Below the pieces are notes generated by a model. The model searched no databases and was not told the origin of the DNA. It saw nothing but the letters and a program-made list of their open reading frames with translations. Made by a program: the position numbers and the translations under genes. This document shows positions 11,801-23,800 of a stretch of DNA of 64,000 bases, piece by piece (position 1 is the stretch's first letter; the number at the start of each line of letters is the position of its first letter). This stretch comes from Haliclona indistincta (lineage: Eukaryota > Porifera > Demospongiae > Haplosclerida > Chalinidae), in NCBI GenBank assembly GCA_964017065.1, contig OZ024784.1:19126874-19190873 (forward strand). The letters run 5' to 3'.

Positions 11801-12079
11801 TGGATCAAAATTCCTCAGGGGGGCGGACATTGGGTGTAAACCCCTCAGGGGGGCGGACTTATGGTGTATCGTTCTGTTGTTGGAGGTTGCCGCTAATCTT
11901 ATCTTTGCGGCTCCATATCTCTGAAACTAAGCCTCTCATGACGATTTGAGCATCAAAACCACAAGAGCCGAAAGATCGATCCTCTTCGTTTCGGTACTTT
12001 CGTCGTCTCTAAGGACCACCGGGAAGGTGTAGAATTTTTTGATTGCTTGCGACTAACTTTTTATGCTTGCTTCAGAGGC
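11801..12079. other. Spacer, no gene recognised
   Basis: Contains a short duplicated motif CCTCAGGGGGGCGGAC (11813 and 11846). No supported coding sequence. Confidence 0.5.
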
Positions 12080-13431
12080 GTTGGTTTGCGAGCGTCCGTC
12101 CCTCGAACCGTACGACATCAGGTTGTGCGATTTTTCTGTCCCCTGGGCCCCAGAATGAAGGTTTGTGAATTTTTAGTTCCTCCACCTCATTTAGTAGCAT
12201 TTTGTCCTCTCGACATTATAAGTTTTCTTAAATGTTATTCAGCAGCGGTGAGACTACAGTGACAAAATGGAACAGTGACACAATGTACAACGAAAACAAC
12301 GATGATAAAGAGCAGCAATGATTATGAAATGTCTTGAGTAAATAGAAACAAAAAGTGTATTAGCGTGTGGTGAGGAGAAGGTCTACTTGTTTCGAAGATT
12401 ATAAACCTTGTCCTGCACCTGCTTTGCATTTTTGTTAACAATGTTGTGGATAGTAGAAACTTGTGGCACTTGTTCAGTGGTAATTGTTGGGCTTTTCAAA
12501 TTTCCTGCTCAAATTCTGAGCCCATCGCCTCTATTGCTGATTCAGTGAACCCCTTTTGGGTCGCTGAGCATTTTGCAGTCGTCCCTTGATGCACATTGCT
12601 CTATAAAAGCAGTTGCTCCAGCTTTGCCAGCGTCGGTAAATTGGGCAGGTTGTACTGTTTTGCAAGGGTTTTTAGTAAGCCTGAATAGTGACCAAGAGAC
12701 TTGCCGCATGAGGTTATAATTAGGAGTACCACCTCTGCATTCTGTGAGGTGGTAGGAATATTTGGTTGGATGTTGCGCATATAGCAGGTAAGGAACTGGC
12801 CGTCTGTCTCACTGAAGACAAGCAGTGCTGCAACATGAGAACGCCCAGAACGTCCAAATGAAAGAATATTAGTTGGGCAACATTTTGGGCAAATTTTAAG
12901 AATGCAATATCATGCTGGACTAGTTTGGTAGGAAATTAAGCAAGAGGGACAGAAAGCCATGTCTCTTTTTTGAACAATGCATGCAATTAAGGTGAAAAAA
13001 GTGCGTGTACTCTTTGGACAATTCTGAAACAGATTTTGAAAAAACCTGGAGGCCACACCCTTTTATAAGCTTTAATTTGTCAAATCATTGTACGTATGTC
13101 CCTCTGAAGTTGTATCTGGGGAGTGTGAGAATGCTCATAAGTGTGAGAGGTTTCTACTGTTGAATAATTATAGTCGTACACTAATCACTATTTGAATCTC
13201 TATGGCTTCTCTGAAAGGGACATTCTGTCCCTATTAAGGTGTGTCCACACCTGAACTGGATTCGAACCGGTTTGCAAACCGAATAGACCCATTGCGCGTG
13301 ACGTCACGAATGACGTAATACTTACTCATAGTTTCCTGTCGCCGGTTGTCGGCCATATTGGATGACAGGTGGAGTTAATCTTAGCGCGCGCACGTACGAA
13401 TTGTACTACTGCACTGTTTCTGCACTCCACA

Positions 13432-15477
13432 ATGCCAAACTTCTGCGCTGTTTCGGGTTGCTCCAGTCGTGCAGGCCGAGATAAATTAAGTTTTTATAGA
13501 TTACCCACCGTGTCTACTTGCTTTGGAGAGAAAACTTTTGAGCTGAGTCAACGGAGAAGAGAAGTATGGATAGCAAGGATCCGGCGCGGCAACTTCCAGC
13601 CGAATTCTAGCACTCGCGTCTGTTCTAAGCACTTCATAGGAGGTGAATAAGTGATTAGTTTATAATACAGACCATTACACTGTATAAACTTGAAATGATA
13701 GGCAAGCCATCTCTGCTGTATGACGAGATGAATCCAGATTGGGCACCCTGTCTCAACCTTGGTTATGCTAACGATTACAGCTCAGATTCTACTTTGAATA
13801 GATACAGACGAGCTCAGAAGAGAAAAACCAGCTATCAGGTAAACTTGGTTGAGTGTAATATTATAGTCTATTATGCATGCACCTTCACTTGTATAGTTAG
13901 AGCCGCCTGCACGACCACCAGCTAAATTACCAGCACATGAATTGCCAGAGCAAGCTGAACAACCACCACATACCTGCAGTAGTCCAGATCAATATGATGA
14001 TACAGAATTAGAGCAAGCTGAACAACCACCACATACATGCAGTAGTCCAAATCAAGCTGAACAACCACTACATACCTGCAGTAGTCCAACAGAATTACCA
14101 GAGCAAGCTGAACAACCACCACATACATGCAGTAGTCCAAATCGGCAAGCTGAACAACCACCACATACCTGCAGTAGTCCAGATCAACATGATACAGAAT
14201 TACCAGAGCAAGCTGAACAACCACCACATACCTGCAGTAGTCCAGATCAACATGATGATACAGAATTACCAGAGCAAGCTGAACAACCACCACATACATG
14301 CAGTAGTCCAGATCAACATGATACAGAATTACCAGAACTCGAGTCGCCTAACACAATAGGTTGTCAAACGGAAGTCAAGTCTATTGATGTAGTGCAGAGG
14401 GATGAGTTTGAGAAGGTGAAGAATGAGCATGAGATGATGAAAGATGAGTATGAGAAGATGAAAGTTGAACTAGAGCTGTGCAGAAGTGAATTCAAAAACT
14501 TTGTAATACTGAGTGCGCAGAGTGAGGTAGAGATGCTTAAGATACATTCATTGAGCCATGGTCGTAAGGCATTTAACGAAGACTACTTTCAAAACGACGA
14601 TGGTAAAGTTAGATTTTTTACTGGCCTTACTGACTGGGATATTTTAGACAAACTTGACAAGTTTGTGAATCCGTTTTTGAATAGGCATGATTGTCTGACA
14701 CCATTCCAGCAACTAGCATTAACACTCATGCGGTTACGCTTAGGAAGTCTGGGTCCTGAATTAGGGTACCATTTTGGGATCCATCCATCAACTGTCTGTA
14801 GAATATTCTCTGATGTAATCGAAGTTTTATACGTTCGTCTCAAGTTTCTGATTGTGTGGCCAGAAAGAGAAATACTACGAAAAACTCTTCCAATGGATTT
14901 CCGAAAGAACTGCCCCAACTGTGTCGCAATCATCGATTGTTTTGAAATTTTCATTGACCGTCCCAGTGATAACTTTGCACAAGCCCAAACATATTCATCA
15001 TACAAACACCATAACACATCTAAATTTCTTATAAGTGTTACACCTCAGGGCAGTGTCAGCTATATTTCTAGTGGATGGGGTGGAAGGACAAGTGATAAGT
15101 ACATCACAGAAAATTCATCACTGCTTTGTAAGCTCATGCCAGGTGACAAGATACTAGCAGATCGTGGTTTTGACATACAGGATAGTGTAGGGCTGCACAT
15201 GGCTACTATCACAATGCCAGCCTTCACCAAGGGAAGAAGTCAACTCGATGCTATAGAAGTTGAACAAAGTAGAACAGTATCGAATTTACGAATACATGTG
15301 GAACGTATTATTGGCAATATTAGGAAAAAATATCAGATTCTAGGAGGAAGCACACAAATACCAATGGATTTCCTGATTTCACGTCCAAAGCTGAACAATC
15401 AAACTCTACTGGACATGATAGTCACTGTGTGTTGCACATTTAACAACATGTGTAATTCTGTCGTACCATTTAATTGA
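13432..15477 (+). CDS. THAP-domain DDE transposase of the ISL2EU-like element
   Basis: Cut-and-paste transposase. Three exons in phase: 13432-13642, 13702-13838, 13897-15477 (642 aa). Residues 1-90 form a C2CH THAP zinc finger (CAVSGC ... CSKHF). About residues 130-265 are seven imperfect repeats of [13 protein letters not shown] units. A short Glu/Lys-rich coiled coil follows, then a DDE_Tnp_4-type domain with Asp ~461 (AIIDCFE), Asp ~537 (LADRGFD) and Glu ~584 (HVERIIG). The three-exon model joins the THAP finger to the catalytic core without frame change. No stop interrupts it, so it may be active. The Gln/Pro/Cys repeat block looks like a recently expanded linker. Start at 13432 places the THAP domain at the N-terminus, as usual. 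Confidence 0.88.
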
Positions 15478-15508
15478 TAAAGCTTAATAATAGCCCAAGT
15501 CATTTTTA

Positions 15509-17637
15509 CTATGATTTGAGTGATTTACTGTTCTTACAAAGTTTGCGACAGTCTGGACAGTACCATTTAGCTGTTCTGGGAAAGCTTTTGAGCTTCAGGC
15601 ACTCCAAATGAAACCACTTGTATTTGCAGTTGTCACCGTCACATCCCACCATTTTGTCATCCTCTTCTTGTTGGCAATAACAATACAATTCAGAGGCTAT
15701 ATGTCAGAGCTTGGGCAGCTGCTAGATGTAGCATCAATGTTAGCTGGAGAACTAGTTCGTGCTGAAGAATCTAACACGGTAGAACTTGTGCACTCTCGTG
15801 GTGGTCGGGAAAACCATCGCCCAATAAGCTCTGGCAAAACTGCCACTTTAAAAAAATGCTTCACTTTGATCAATTTCTCTTCCATAAATGTGGAGTCTGG
15901 TGTGATGCGCTCTACATGCAGATCTTTCTTTGTTAAGACCACAAAGTCACAATAGGGTAATCCAGTACAATACAACTGAGCTTGAACCTACGATATTAAT
16001 TTTAATATAATAATTTATAAACTGACAATGGTTATTTACCTGATAGTAGTAAGAATGATCTCTCTTCAAAGCCATTTTCCCATTGTCAAGGACATGTAGG
16101 CAGAATGTGTGGTCCTCAGCAGCTGTCTGCATATCGTCATCTTTATGACAGTAAGGACACTACATATACAGATTTGTACATTTCTTGCATAAATTGTCAA
16201 ACTGGGTGTTATACCTTAACTTCACATATTCCTGATCCACAGCAATTACATGTAACCATTGCGTCAGGTGATGCACCAAAGTAAGGAAGTACGGGACTGA
16301 TGAAAAGACCGGAAGAAGAAACACAAACTTGGTCATGAGAGGAAGCTTTACTATAACGTAATAGGGCATCTTTTTCATGTTGACACCCATATGACGTAGC
16401 AGCAGATTTAAAACGAAATTTTTCAGGGTGGCAAATATTCATAATCAAACTCAATGATGGATTGGCTGGATCAGTGCAGCAAACACTCTTGAATCTCGAA
16501 GCAGTTACTCTTCCTGCTCGTAACCTAAACCATATACGGCTGCTTGACTGTTCTTTGGTAATCATCTCAGCTGCTTTGCATTGTGCAGTTACTTCAGTTT
16601 TGTCTGCTTGCTCAAGTAACTCATAATAGCTCAATGATAAGTTTTCTGGCTTATATAAGTCTGTGAGAACTTGAGGTAGCTCTGAACTTAGAGCATCAGG
16701 AACAAACTTATCACAGTATCCTGGAAGTACAGAGAGAACTGCTGGTTTTGCCTTACTACAAGAGGCCAAGGAGTCTAGAAATTGCTTCTGTTCTTCATCA
16801 GTTGGAACAGCGACTTCTCTATGTTTGCTGGTACATTTGGTTTTATCAGCTGCTGATGAACAGTTGCCTTTTGGTAGCTGGCTAGAGGAAGATACACTTG
16901 GAATGGTACCTTTCTGACGCTTGTTACTGGAGGTAGATTTGTCACCTATTTGACGTTTGTTAGTTGCTGCTGCAGATTTCGTCTTCTTGCCAATAAACTC
17001 AATCGAATTAATTGGAGAAAAGGGAACAGAGCGAATGGGTGGTGGCATTACCCAGTATGCCTTCTTTTGAGTCACACTTAATGATTCTCTTTTCTCGACA
17101 CCAACTGCTATTAGCCACAACAGTGTTGCAACGTGAGAGCATGTCTCTCCCAAGCCAGCAGTGCAATTGCAATGAGCTGCCAGCAACCGTCCATTTGTCA
17201 TGCTGATGAACCATGGGACTAGCGGCTTCTCACTCATTTTTTGAGAATGATTAACCTGCAGAATAGTATTAATTCAAAATAATTATAAGTGTAGACAAAG
17301 TAACAGTACAATCATGTACCTTGCCGATCACGATTCTCTTGTCTCCAGCTTCTTTCACCATCACCATCCTCACCCACCCTTGGACAAAATGTCGATAGGA
17401 ATCGATACTCTTGTAATTGAGCATGTCTTTTTCAGAGTAAGGACTAGGAGTCAGTATAAGGTACATGCAGGCATGAACATGAGTAACGGCGGGCCAAAGA
17501 TCGAGATCGTCACTCCAACCATCCTTCGTTATTTCATATGGATCGATGCCATCTATCAACTGCAACTTTTCTCTATATCTTGCTTTTGCTGAGTCACTAG
17601 TCAAGCTAGTGTAGTAGCCCGGGTTTAGCGCAGCCAT
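15509..17637 (-). CDS. SWIM zinc finger / YqaJ-like nuclease with C-terminal PHD finger
   Basis: Partner protein of the transposon. Exons: 17637-17320, 17255-16215, 16159-16040, 15987 to about 15700, then a PHD segment ending at stop 15509. About residue 130 is a SWIM motif (CNCTAGLGETCSHV, CxC...CxH). A YqaJ/lambda-exonuclease-like region follows: WFRLRAGRVTASRF, FGASPDAM, CEVK|CPY across a splice, and YYYQVQAQLYCTGLPYCDF. A C4HC3 PHD finger (LYCYCQ, GCDGDNC, WFHLEC, WYCPDC) lies in another frame after an in-frame TAG near 15697. A short intron ending ATATAG at 15697 would join it; I could not place its donor, so a frameshift is possible. The role in transposition is unproven; a 5'-3' exonuclease acting on DNA ends is the family expectation. 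Confidence 0.8.
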
Positions 17638-17639
17638 TG

Positions 17640-18358
17640 CCCGTTACGCGCGTTTGTGGGATGTCGTCCAATATGGCGGCGTAGTAACCGTTGCTAGTGC
17701 GTTACTCCCGTTAGATAGGCGGGGCCTAGTCTGTGACGTGGCATGCAATGGGTCTATTGATCGATGCGAATCGAAATCGCATTCAATGCGCATTCATCGC
17801 GTCCACACTACTAGTAGTACTACTGTCGAAGCGGTTTCAACATGCATGTTTGCACATGATAGTCACGCGTATACCAACACAGGATGGCGGTACCGCGAAC
17901 TGCACTAGCTGTGCTGTTCTTTCTATGGATGGCTCTCAGGCGCACTCGAACGCCCAGTGTTTCGCGTAGGATGCTGAGGGAAAGAGCTCATGCACGAGCA
18001 CGGAGAAGACGAACGTAAGCATACTACAGCGCCTAGTATTCGCCTAACAGCGCCCAGTATGGACCTAACAGCGCCCAGTAAAGCCAGTATTCGTGGCGGT
18101 CTGGCAGACTAGTAGCAAGTAGATAGACTGGCAGACAACTCCGCCTCGATCAGTCACATGATAGAGCAAACCGCACCTCGTTTCTGGCCGTATGCGCAAA
18201 GCGCAATTGCGCGATCCGGATCGAAACCACCTCTGGAGGTGGATTGAGCTGAATCCGGATTCGAACCGGATTAGCCAATGCGCATTAGGTGTGGACGCAG
18301 TCAATGCGCATTCGATCCGGATCGAATGCGCATTCACTACATAGTGTGGACACACCTT
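17640..18358. other. Right non-coding arm of the ISL2EU-like transposon
   Basis: CpG-rich arm with palindromic motifs (ATCCGGAT, repeated GCGCATT). At 18028-18095 it has three copies of a TAACAGCGCCCAGTAT-type motif that also builds the palindromic element at 44,251-45,195. No gene. It may hold the promoter of the minus-strand YqaJ gene, which starts at 17637. Confidence 0.6.
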
Positions 18359-18445
18359 TAGTTACAAAATTTTGTTTTTGCAGAATGGTGGCCACACCAA
18401 TAACAGATAGAACTACAATAAAAGTTGACACCAGGTTGCAAGTAT

Positions 18446-19540
18446 AATTTTTATGCCTCGGTGGGCGGAGCCACGGGGCATACGGTAGTCTGTTTGTGTA
18501 TGTATGTATGTATGTACCTGTCTGTCTGTCTGTCGGCAGGATTTCTGGTCGCTCGCTGAAAACTAAGTGCTGAAACGAGCAACACAAGATAAAGTCAATA
18601 TTTGCTTGAAAATGAATTGTAAGGATTTTGGTTATAAGGCTCTGTTCGTGAGTTACCTCATCACCTGGTTAAGTTTTGTAGGCGCACGCTGAAAGTTAAG
18701 CTCTGAAACTAGCAATGCAAGTAGAACACGGTATTATCTCGCTTTCGATCATGTGAAAACTTCATACGAAGCTTAGTTCATGGGTTATGGCGCAATTGGC
18801 TCCCTCGCGATTTATCATGGCTGTTGCTGGCGATCAGGAGTTCTTCAAGAGATTTGTACTCTTTATAAAATTGTTTATTCAATGGTAGACTTCCCCGATG
18901 CTCCCATGTGTTTTGATTCTAGTCCGTATTCTACCAGATCACACCATTCCCTGAGCATCGATCGCCAGCTATCAATCTAAATCTAATCAATTCTCCGGTT
19001 CTTTTTTCCTTCTTCAACTAAACTTTGGAACAGTTTAAGTTATGATGTTGTTTCTTTATCTAACTTTTCGTCTTTTAAAAAATGTACCAAACTTTAATTT
19101 TTGTGCTGTGTGGTACTGTATACTTATAATTTTTATTGTAATTTTTTTTGTTATTTGGGGTGCATACCTTGTGTTAGCATTTTTTTGCTATTGTATGTAT
19201 CCAGGCTTATGCCAAATACTAAATAAAAAAAGGCAAAGCTATCCACAGTTGACTACCTAGAAGCTGATAGGTTAGAATTTCACTACAGGATAGCAGCGCA
19301 GGTCCAGAGAAATTGTGTAAGCAAGCTATGGAAGCTATCTTGCTCATGTTCAGTATGCATGGGCAGTACTGAACATTGTAGACACGCCCAGTTGAATTGT
19401 GGTCAGCTGATTGGCTTCAGCTGATTGCATAACTATTGCTTTGTGATTGCTGTACAGAAAGGTATAATACCTGCAGTTACTGTGTATGTCAAATGTTCCA
19501 CTGAGGCATCTGCACCTTTGGTGCCTAGTTTTAGTACTGT
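18446..19540. mobile_element. Unassigned ~1.1-kb insertion in duplicon copy A
   Basis: Absent from the matching place in copy B (near 51,925-51,945), where flanking duplicon sequence is continuous. It begins ATGCCTCGGTGGGCGGAGCC, then a short GTAT/CTGT microsatellite at about 18495-18535. An inverted ATGCCTC-like match (ACTGAGGCAT) lies at about 19500. No convincing coding frame. Ends approximate. Confidence 0.5.
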
Positions 19541-20338
19541 TATAGTGATTTGAAACTGTCCTTTATAGTTATGCCAGCAAGATGAATTATATGAGCTGGC
19601 CACACCCTATTGAAAATAATGATTGTGAATATTATTTATGAGGGTGAATTTCTACTAGGTTTCTTTGGCAATGTTACTGTCCTTTTTTAATGTTATCATG
19701 TGGTCAAGTGGAGTGTATTTAACATCCATTTGTAGGGTTTATGAAAGTAATTGTAATCATGAGGGTTGTTTTCTTTGTCCATTGTACCCAAAACAAATTG
19801 TGCTAATGTCTCTTGAAGGAATGTAGAAATTGGCGTATGCTGATGATAGGTGAGTCTATGGTAAATGTAATGAAGCAATTAATATTTATGAGAGCCACTA
19901 GATCATGACATTTTTGAAAGGTTCCCTAGATGGCTGTCCCTGTAAGCCACACTAATAGGACCAACTTTGATGAGTTGTACTCTTGATGAGGTGTTAAATG
20001 GTGTTAATAAGAATCACCAGGGCAGCAACCACAAAGAGATCCCAGCTGAAACCCAAAGGAATTTGTCCCTGTAAGATAGACAATTTAATTTTAATACTTG
20101 GGAAATGGGAGGGAAAAGCATTAAGTGGGCACCAAAATTTTGTAAACGTAGCAGGGCAGAAGCATAGTATTTTTTAATGAGATATCCCAACTGATTGTGT
20201 GTCCTTCCAAGTTATGAAATTGTAACTAATAATTTGATTGGATGGTTAATTAAAATAGAAAAGAATCTGCAAGATAATCAATTGTCAGGGTATAATGGGA
20301 AAATTTGGGTATAAAATTTCATATGCCCCTTTTGAATG

Positions 20339-20543
20339 TGTAGTATCTATCTGGCTCCGTTCTGACTGAACCATTGTTTGATTGTTTGTCTTGTAAAGTC
20401 ATTGTAAAGTCACAAAGCTCCTGTCATATCATGTAACTCCTACTGTGTGTATAAATGCATTGTAAGTATGTTGTTGGTTCAGTTCGGATCCAAGATACTT
20501 TGGTACACTGTTGCGATACGGGTTGTAGCGCTAATACACTACA
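20339..20543 (+). repeat. 5' LTR of the Gypsy element
   Basis: 205 bp, TGTAGTATCTATCTGG...AATACACTACA. A TATAAAT-like box at about 20449-20455 could serve as promoter. A TGGCGACAAGGATC tract two to three bases after the LTR is the likely primer-binding site; the tRNA was not identified. Confidence 0.93.
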
Positions 20544-20802
20544 ATTTGGCGACAAGGATCATCCGGACCTGCTACTGTGGCAGCAGCATTCCCTACTCTC
20601 GGCACTAAACCAGCCGGCTGTCCAGGAGCCCCGACGCCCTCGGCTGGCCGGGGGGACAGAGTCCAGCAGTTGGCTGGTGTGGTGCTGACCTTTTGTTTTG
20701 GCAAAGATCTTGCCCTGGTTACAGGGCCGCTAAAGGCGAGCTGTTGCATCATTTTTGTTTTCTCCGCATTCTCTCTGTTTCTTCTAGTCTTAGGATACTG
20801 AG

Positions 20803-23800
20803 ATGGCTGCCGGAATCATTGGTACTGTTGGGGAATTCAACCCAGACCAGGAGTCTATAACTACCTACCTCGAGAGGATGGAGCTTTACTTCGACGCCAA
20901 TGGTATCAAGGACGGCACACAAGTCGCTGCGTTCCTGACCATGATTGGAAGAGAAACGTACAAGAGATTGGTCGACTTATTTGCGCCAGCGAAACCGGCC
21001 ACGAAGACGCTGAAAGAAATAACTGATAAACTGAAGGAGCATTTCGAGCCGCTCAAGGTGGAAATAGCCGAACGGTATAACTTCTACCAGAGAAGCCAGT
21101 TGCCCGGCGAGAGCGTGACGGAATTCCTTGCGGAACTCCGGAGACTCAGTATTCACTGTGGTTTTGGGACCTTTCTGAACCAAGCCCTACGTGACAAACT
21201 AGTGTGTGGTTTGCTGGACGAGGGAACCAAAAAGAAGTTGCTGTCTGAAAAGAATCTCGATTTGAAAGATGCAGTGCAGACAGCTCAAGGAATGGAAGCA
21301 GCTGAGAGAAATACTAAATTATTGAGAGGAAATGATTCGCAGCCCATCCAAGTGATTCGCCATCAGAGGAAAGATGTGCAGCGAGGGGCTCCAGCTACAG
21401 GTTGTTACCGTTGTGGAGGCTCCCACAGTTCCAGTGAATGTCGATTCAAAGATGCTGTCTGTCATTATGTCAAGAAAAGAGGCCACATTGCGAGAGTATG
21501 CAGAGCTCGTGGTAAGCGTCGTGATGGAGGAAAAGTCCAGGTGATAGATGCTGAGGACGAAGATGCAGATAACGGTGAACCACTGTTTATCAAAGCGGTG
21601 GACGAAGAGAATTCAAAGCGGTTGTCTGGGAAACCCATCACCGTTGTTGTGTTAGTGAACAATCGAGAGCTCACGATGGAGTTAGATACTGGAGCTGCCG
21701 TGTCCATTATGTCGGAACAGACGTTGCAACGATTGTTTCCGCAAGCCTCTTTGAAGCAGACAGGTGTGTTACTAAGAACTTATTCTGGTGAACCGCTGAA
21801 AGTATTAGGCGAGTTGATGGCTGAAGTTAGGTATGGTAAACAGTGCTGCACTTTACCATTACTTGTTGTCTCAGGCACGGGACCAACTCTGCTCGGTAGA
21901 GATTGGTTGAAGCATATCCAGTTGGATTGGAAAAGCATTGGCTTGACCAAATTAGATGGTGGAAGTGTTCGTGTACAAGAACTGCTTCAGAGATATCGCG
22001 AGGTGTTTGGAGAAGATTTGGGTCTGATGAAACATTTCCAAGCCAAACTCCATGTGAAGGATGGAACTCGACCAGTTTTTCTCAAGCCAAGATCAGTGCC
22101 TTACGCTCTCAAGGAACCTATCAGTAGAGAACTGGATCGTCTGGAGTCACAAGGGGTGCTGGAGAAAGTCAACTACAGCGAGTGGGCTGCACCAATTGTA
22201 CCAGTTCCGAAGGCAGATGGACAGATCCGAATTTGTGGTGACTATAAAGTGACGGTTAATCCTGCCCTACAGATAGACCAGTATCCTCTTCCTAAGTTAG
22301 ATGATTTGTTTGCCTCTCTTGCAGGTGGCGAAAGATTCTCAAAAATAGATCTCACCAGGGCATACCAGCAGATGGCACTGAATCCTGGTTCTAGGAAATA
22401 TGTCACCATCACAACACATCAGGGTCTTTACCAGTACACGAGACTGCCCTTTGGCATTGCATCGGCACCGGCATTGTTCCAGAGAACAATGGACTCTATT
22501 CTGCAGGGCATCCCTCATGTTCAGTGTTATATAGATGACATCCTTGTTACAGGCCGAAATGATGATGAGCATATTGCTAATTTAGAGGAAGTTTTGAAGA
22601 GATTGCAGAACCATGGTGTGAAGATCAACCGAAAGAAGTGCTCATTCCTTCAAGACTCGGTTGAATATCTGGGCCATCGCATTGACAAAGAGGGGTTGCA
22701 TACGATTCCAAACAAGATTGAAGCCATCCAGAAAGCACCTAAGCCTGGAAACAAGAAGCAGTTGCGTTCGTTCTTAGGGCTAGTCCAGTATTATTCCAGG
22801 TTCATCCCAAACCTGTCTACACTTCTGTCTCCACTGAATCGGCTCTTGCGTCATGACATAAAATGGGAATGGACTGCTGAATGTGATGAGGCTTTTCAGC
22901 AAGCTAAACAAAAATTGGTTTCTACCCCTGTTCTGGCCCATTTTGATCTGAATTTACCTGTGCGGTTGGCTGCAGATGCTTCTGCCTATGGGATTGGAGC
23001 TGTCATCTCGCATGAATTTCCTGATGGGTCGGAGCATCCCATTGCATATGCTTCTCGAACATTAACACCTGCTGAGAGAAACTATGCGCAGCTGGAGAAA
23101 GAGGCACTGGCACTAGTATTTGGTGTCAGCAAATTCCATCAGTATCTGTATGGGAAACCATTCACATTGATAACAGATCATAAGCCTCTTCTTTTCATTT
23201 TAGGACCCAAGACAGGTATTCCTCAGTTGGCCGCAGCCAGACTTCAACGTTGGGCTCTGACACTTGCTGCATATCGCTACAGAATTGAGTTCCAACCCAC
23301 GGATAAACACAGCAATGCTGATGGACTCTCTCGACTTCCTGTGTCTTCAAACTCAACAAGTCGATCATCAAGTCTACCTATCTACTATTTTTGTAACTCT
23401 ATTTGTTTCCTCTCACAGGATGTAGATGATGATGATGATGATGATGTGGAGGTTTTTCCAATAAGACAAATTGAAGCACTACCTCTAACATCAGACAAGC
23501 TGAGAACAGCTACCAGGAATGACCCAGTGTTAGGAAGAGTACTACGGTTGACACAGAAAGGCTGGCCTAGCACTTGTCCATCAGAAGATTTGAAACCCTA
23601 CTATTCACGAAGCACCGAATTGTCTGTTGTTCATGGCTGTATCACGTGGGGAGTAAGAGTGATTGTACCTAAGAAATTGCAACTACAAGTTCTACTAGAG
23701 CTACATCAGGGGCATCCGGGGATTGTTCGGATGAAGTCACTGGCGCGCAGTCATGTGTGGTGGCCCAAAATGAATGAAGAGATCGAGAAGCTAGCAAAAC

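Larger units (their letters stand above)
13236..18358. mobile_element. ISL2EU-like DNA transposon with THAP-DDE transposase and YqaJ protein
   Basis: Terminal inverted repeats AAGGTGTGTCCACAC (13236) and GTGTGGACACACCTT (ending 18358). Two convergent genes lie inside: a THAP/DDE transposase (+) and a SWIM/YqaJ/PHD protein (-). A transposase paired with a YqaJ nuclease is the described hallmark of the ISL2EU (IS4EU) superfamily. The empty site is visible in duplicon copy B near 51,840 (GTCCATATTTGTTACAAAG). Flanks are TT and TA, so the expected 2-bp duplication is imperfect. A second inner end-like motif near 17,745-17,815 mirrors the left end (AATAGACCCATTG), so the last ~540 bp may be a later addition. 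Confidence 0.85.

Noticed and set aside
13922..14299. 125-codon antisense repeat protein
   Set aside because: Mirror of the in-frame [13 protein letters not shown] repeat of the transposase; periodicity explains the open frame.
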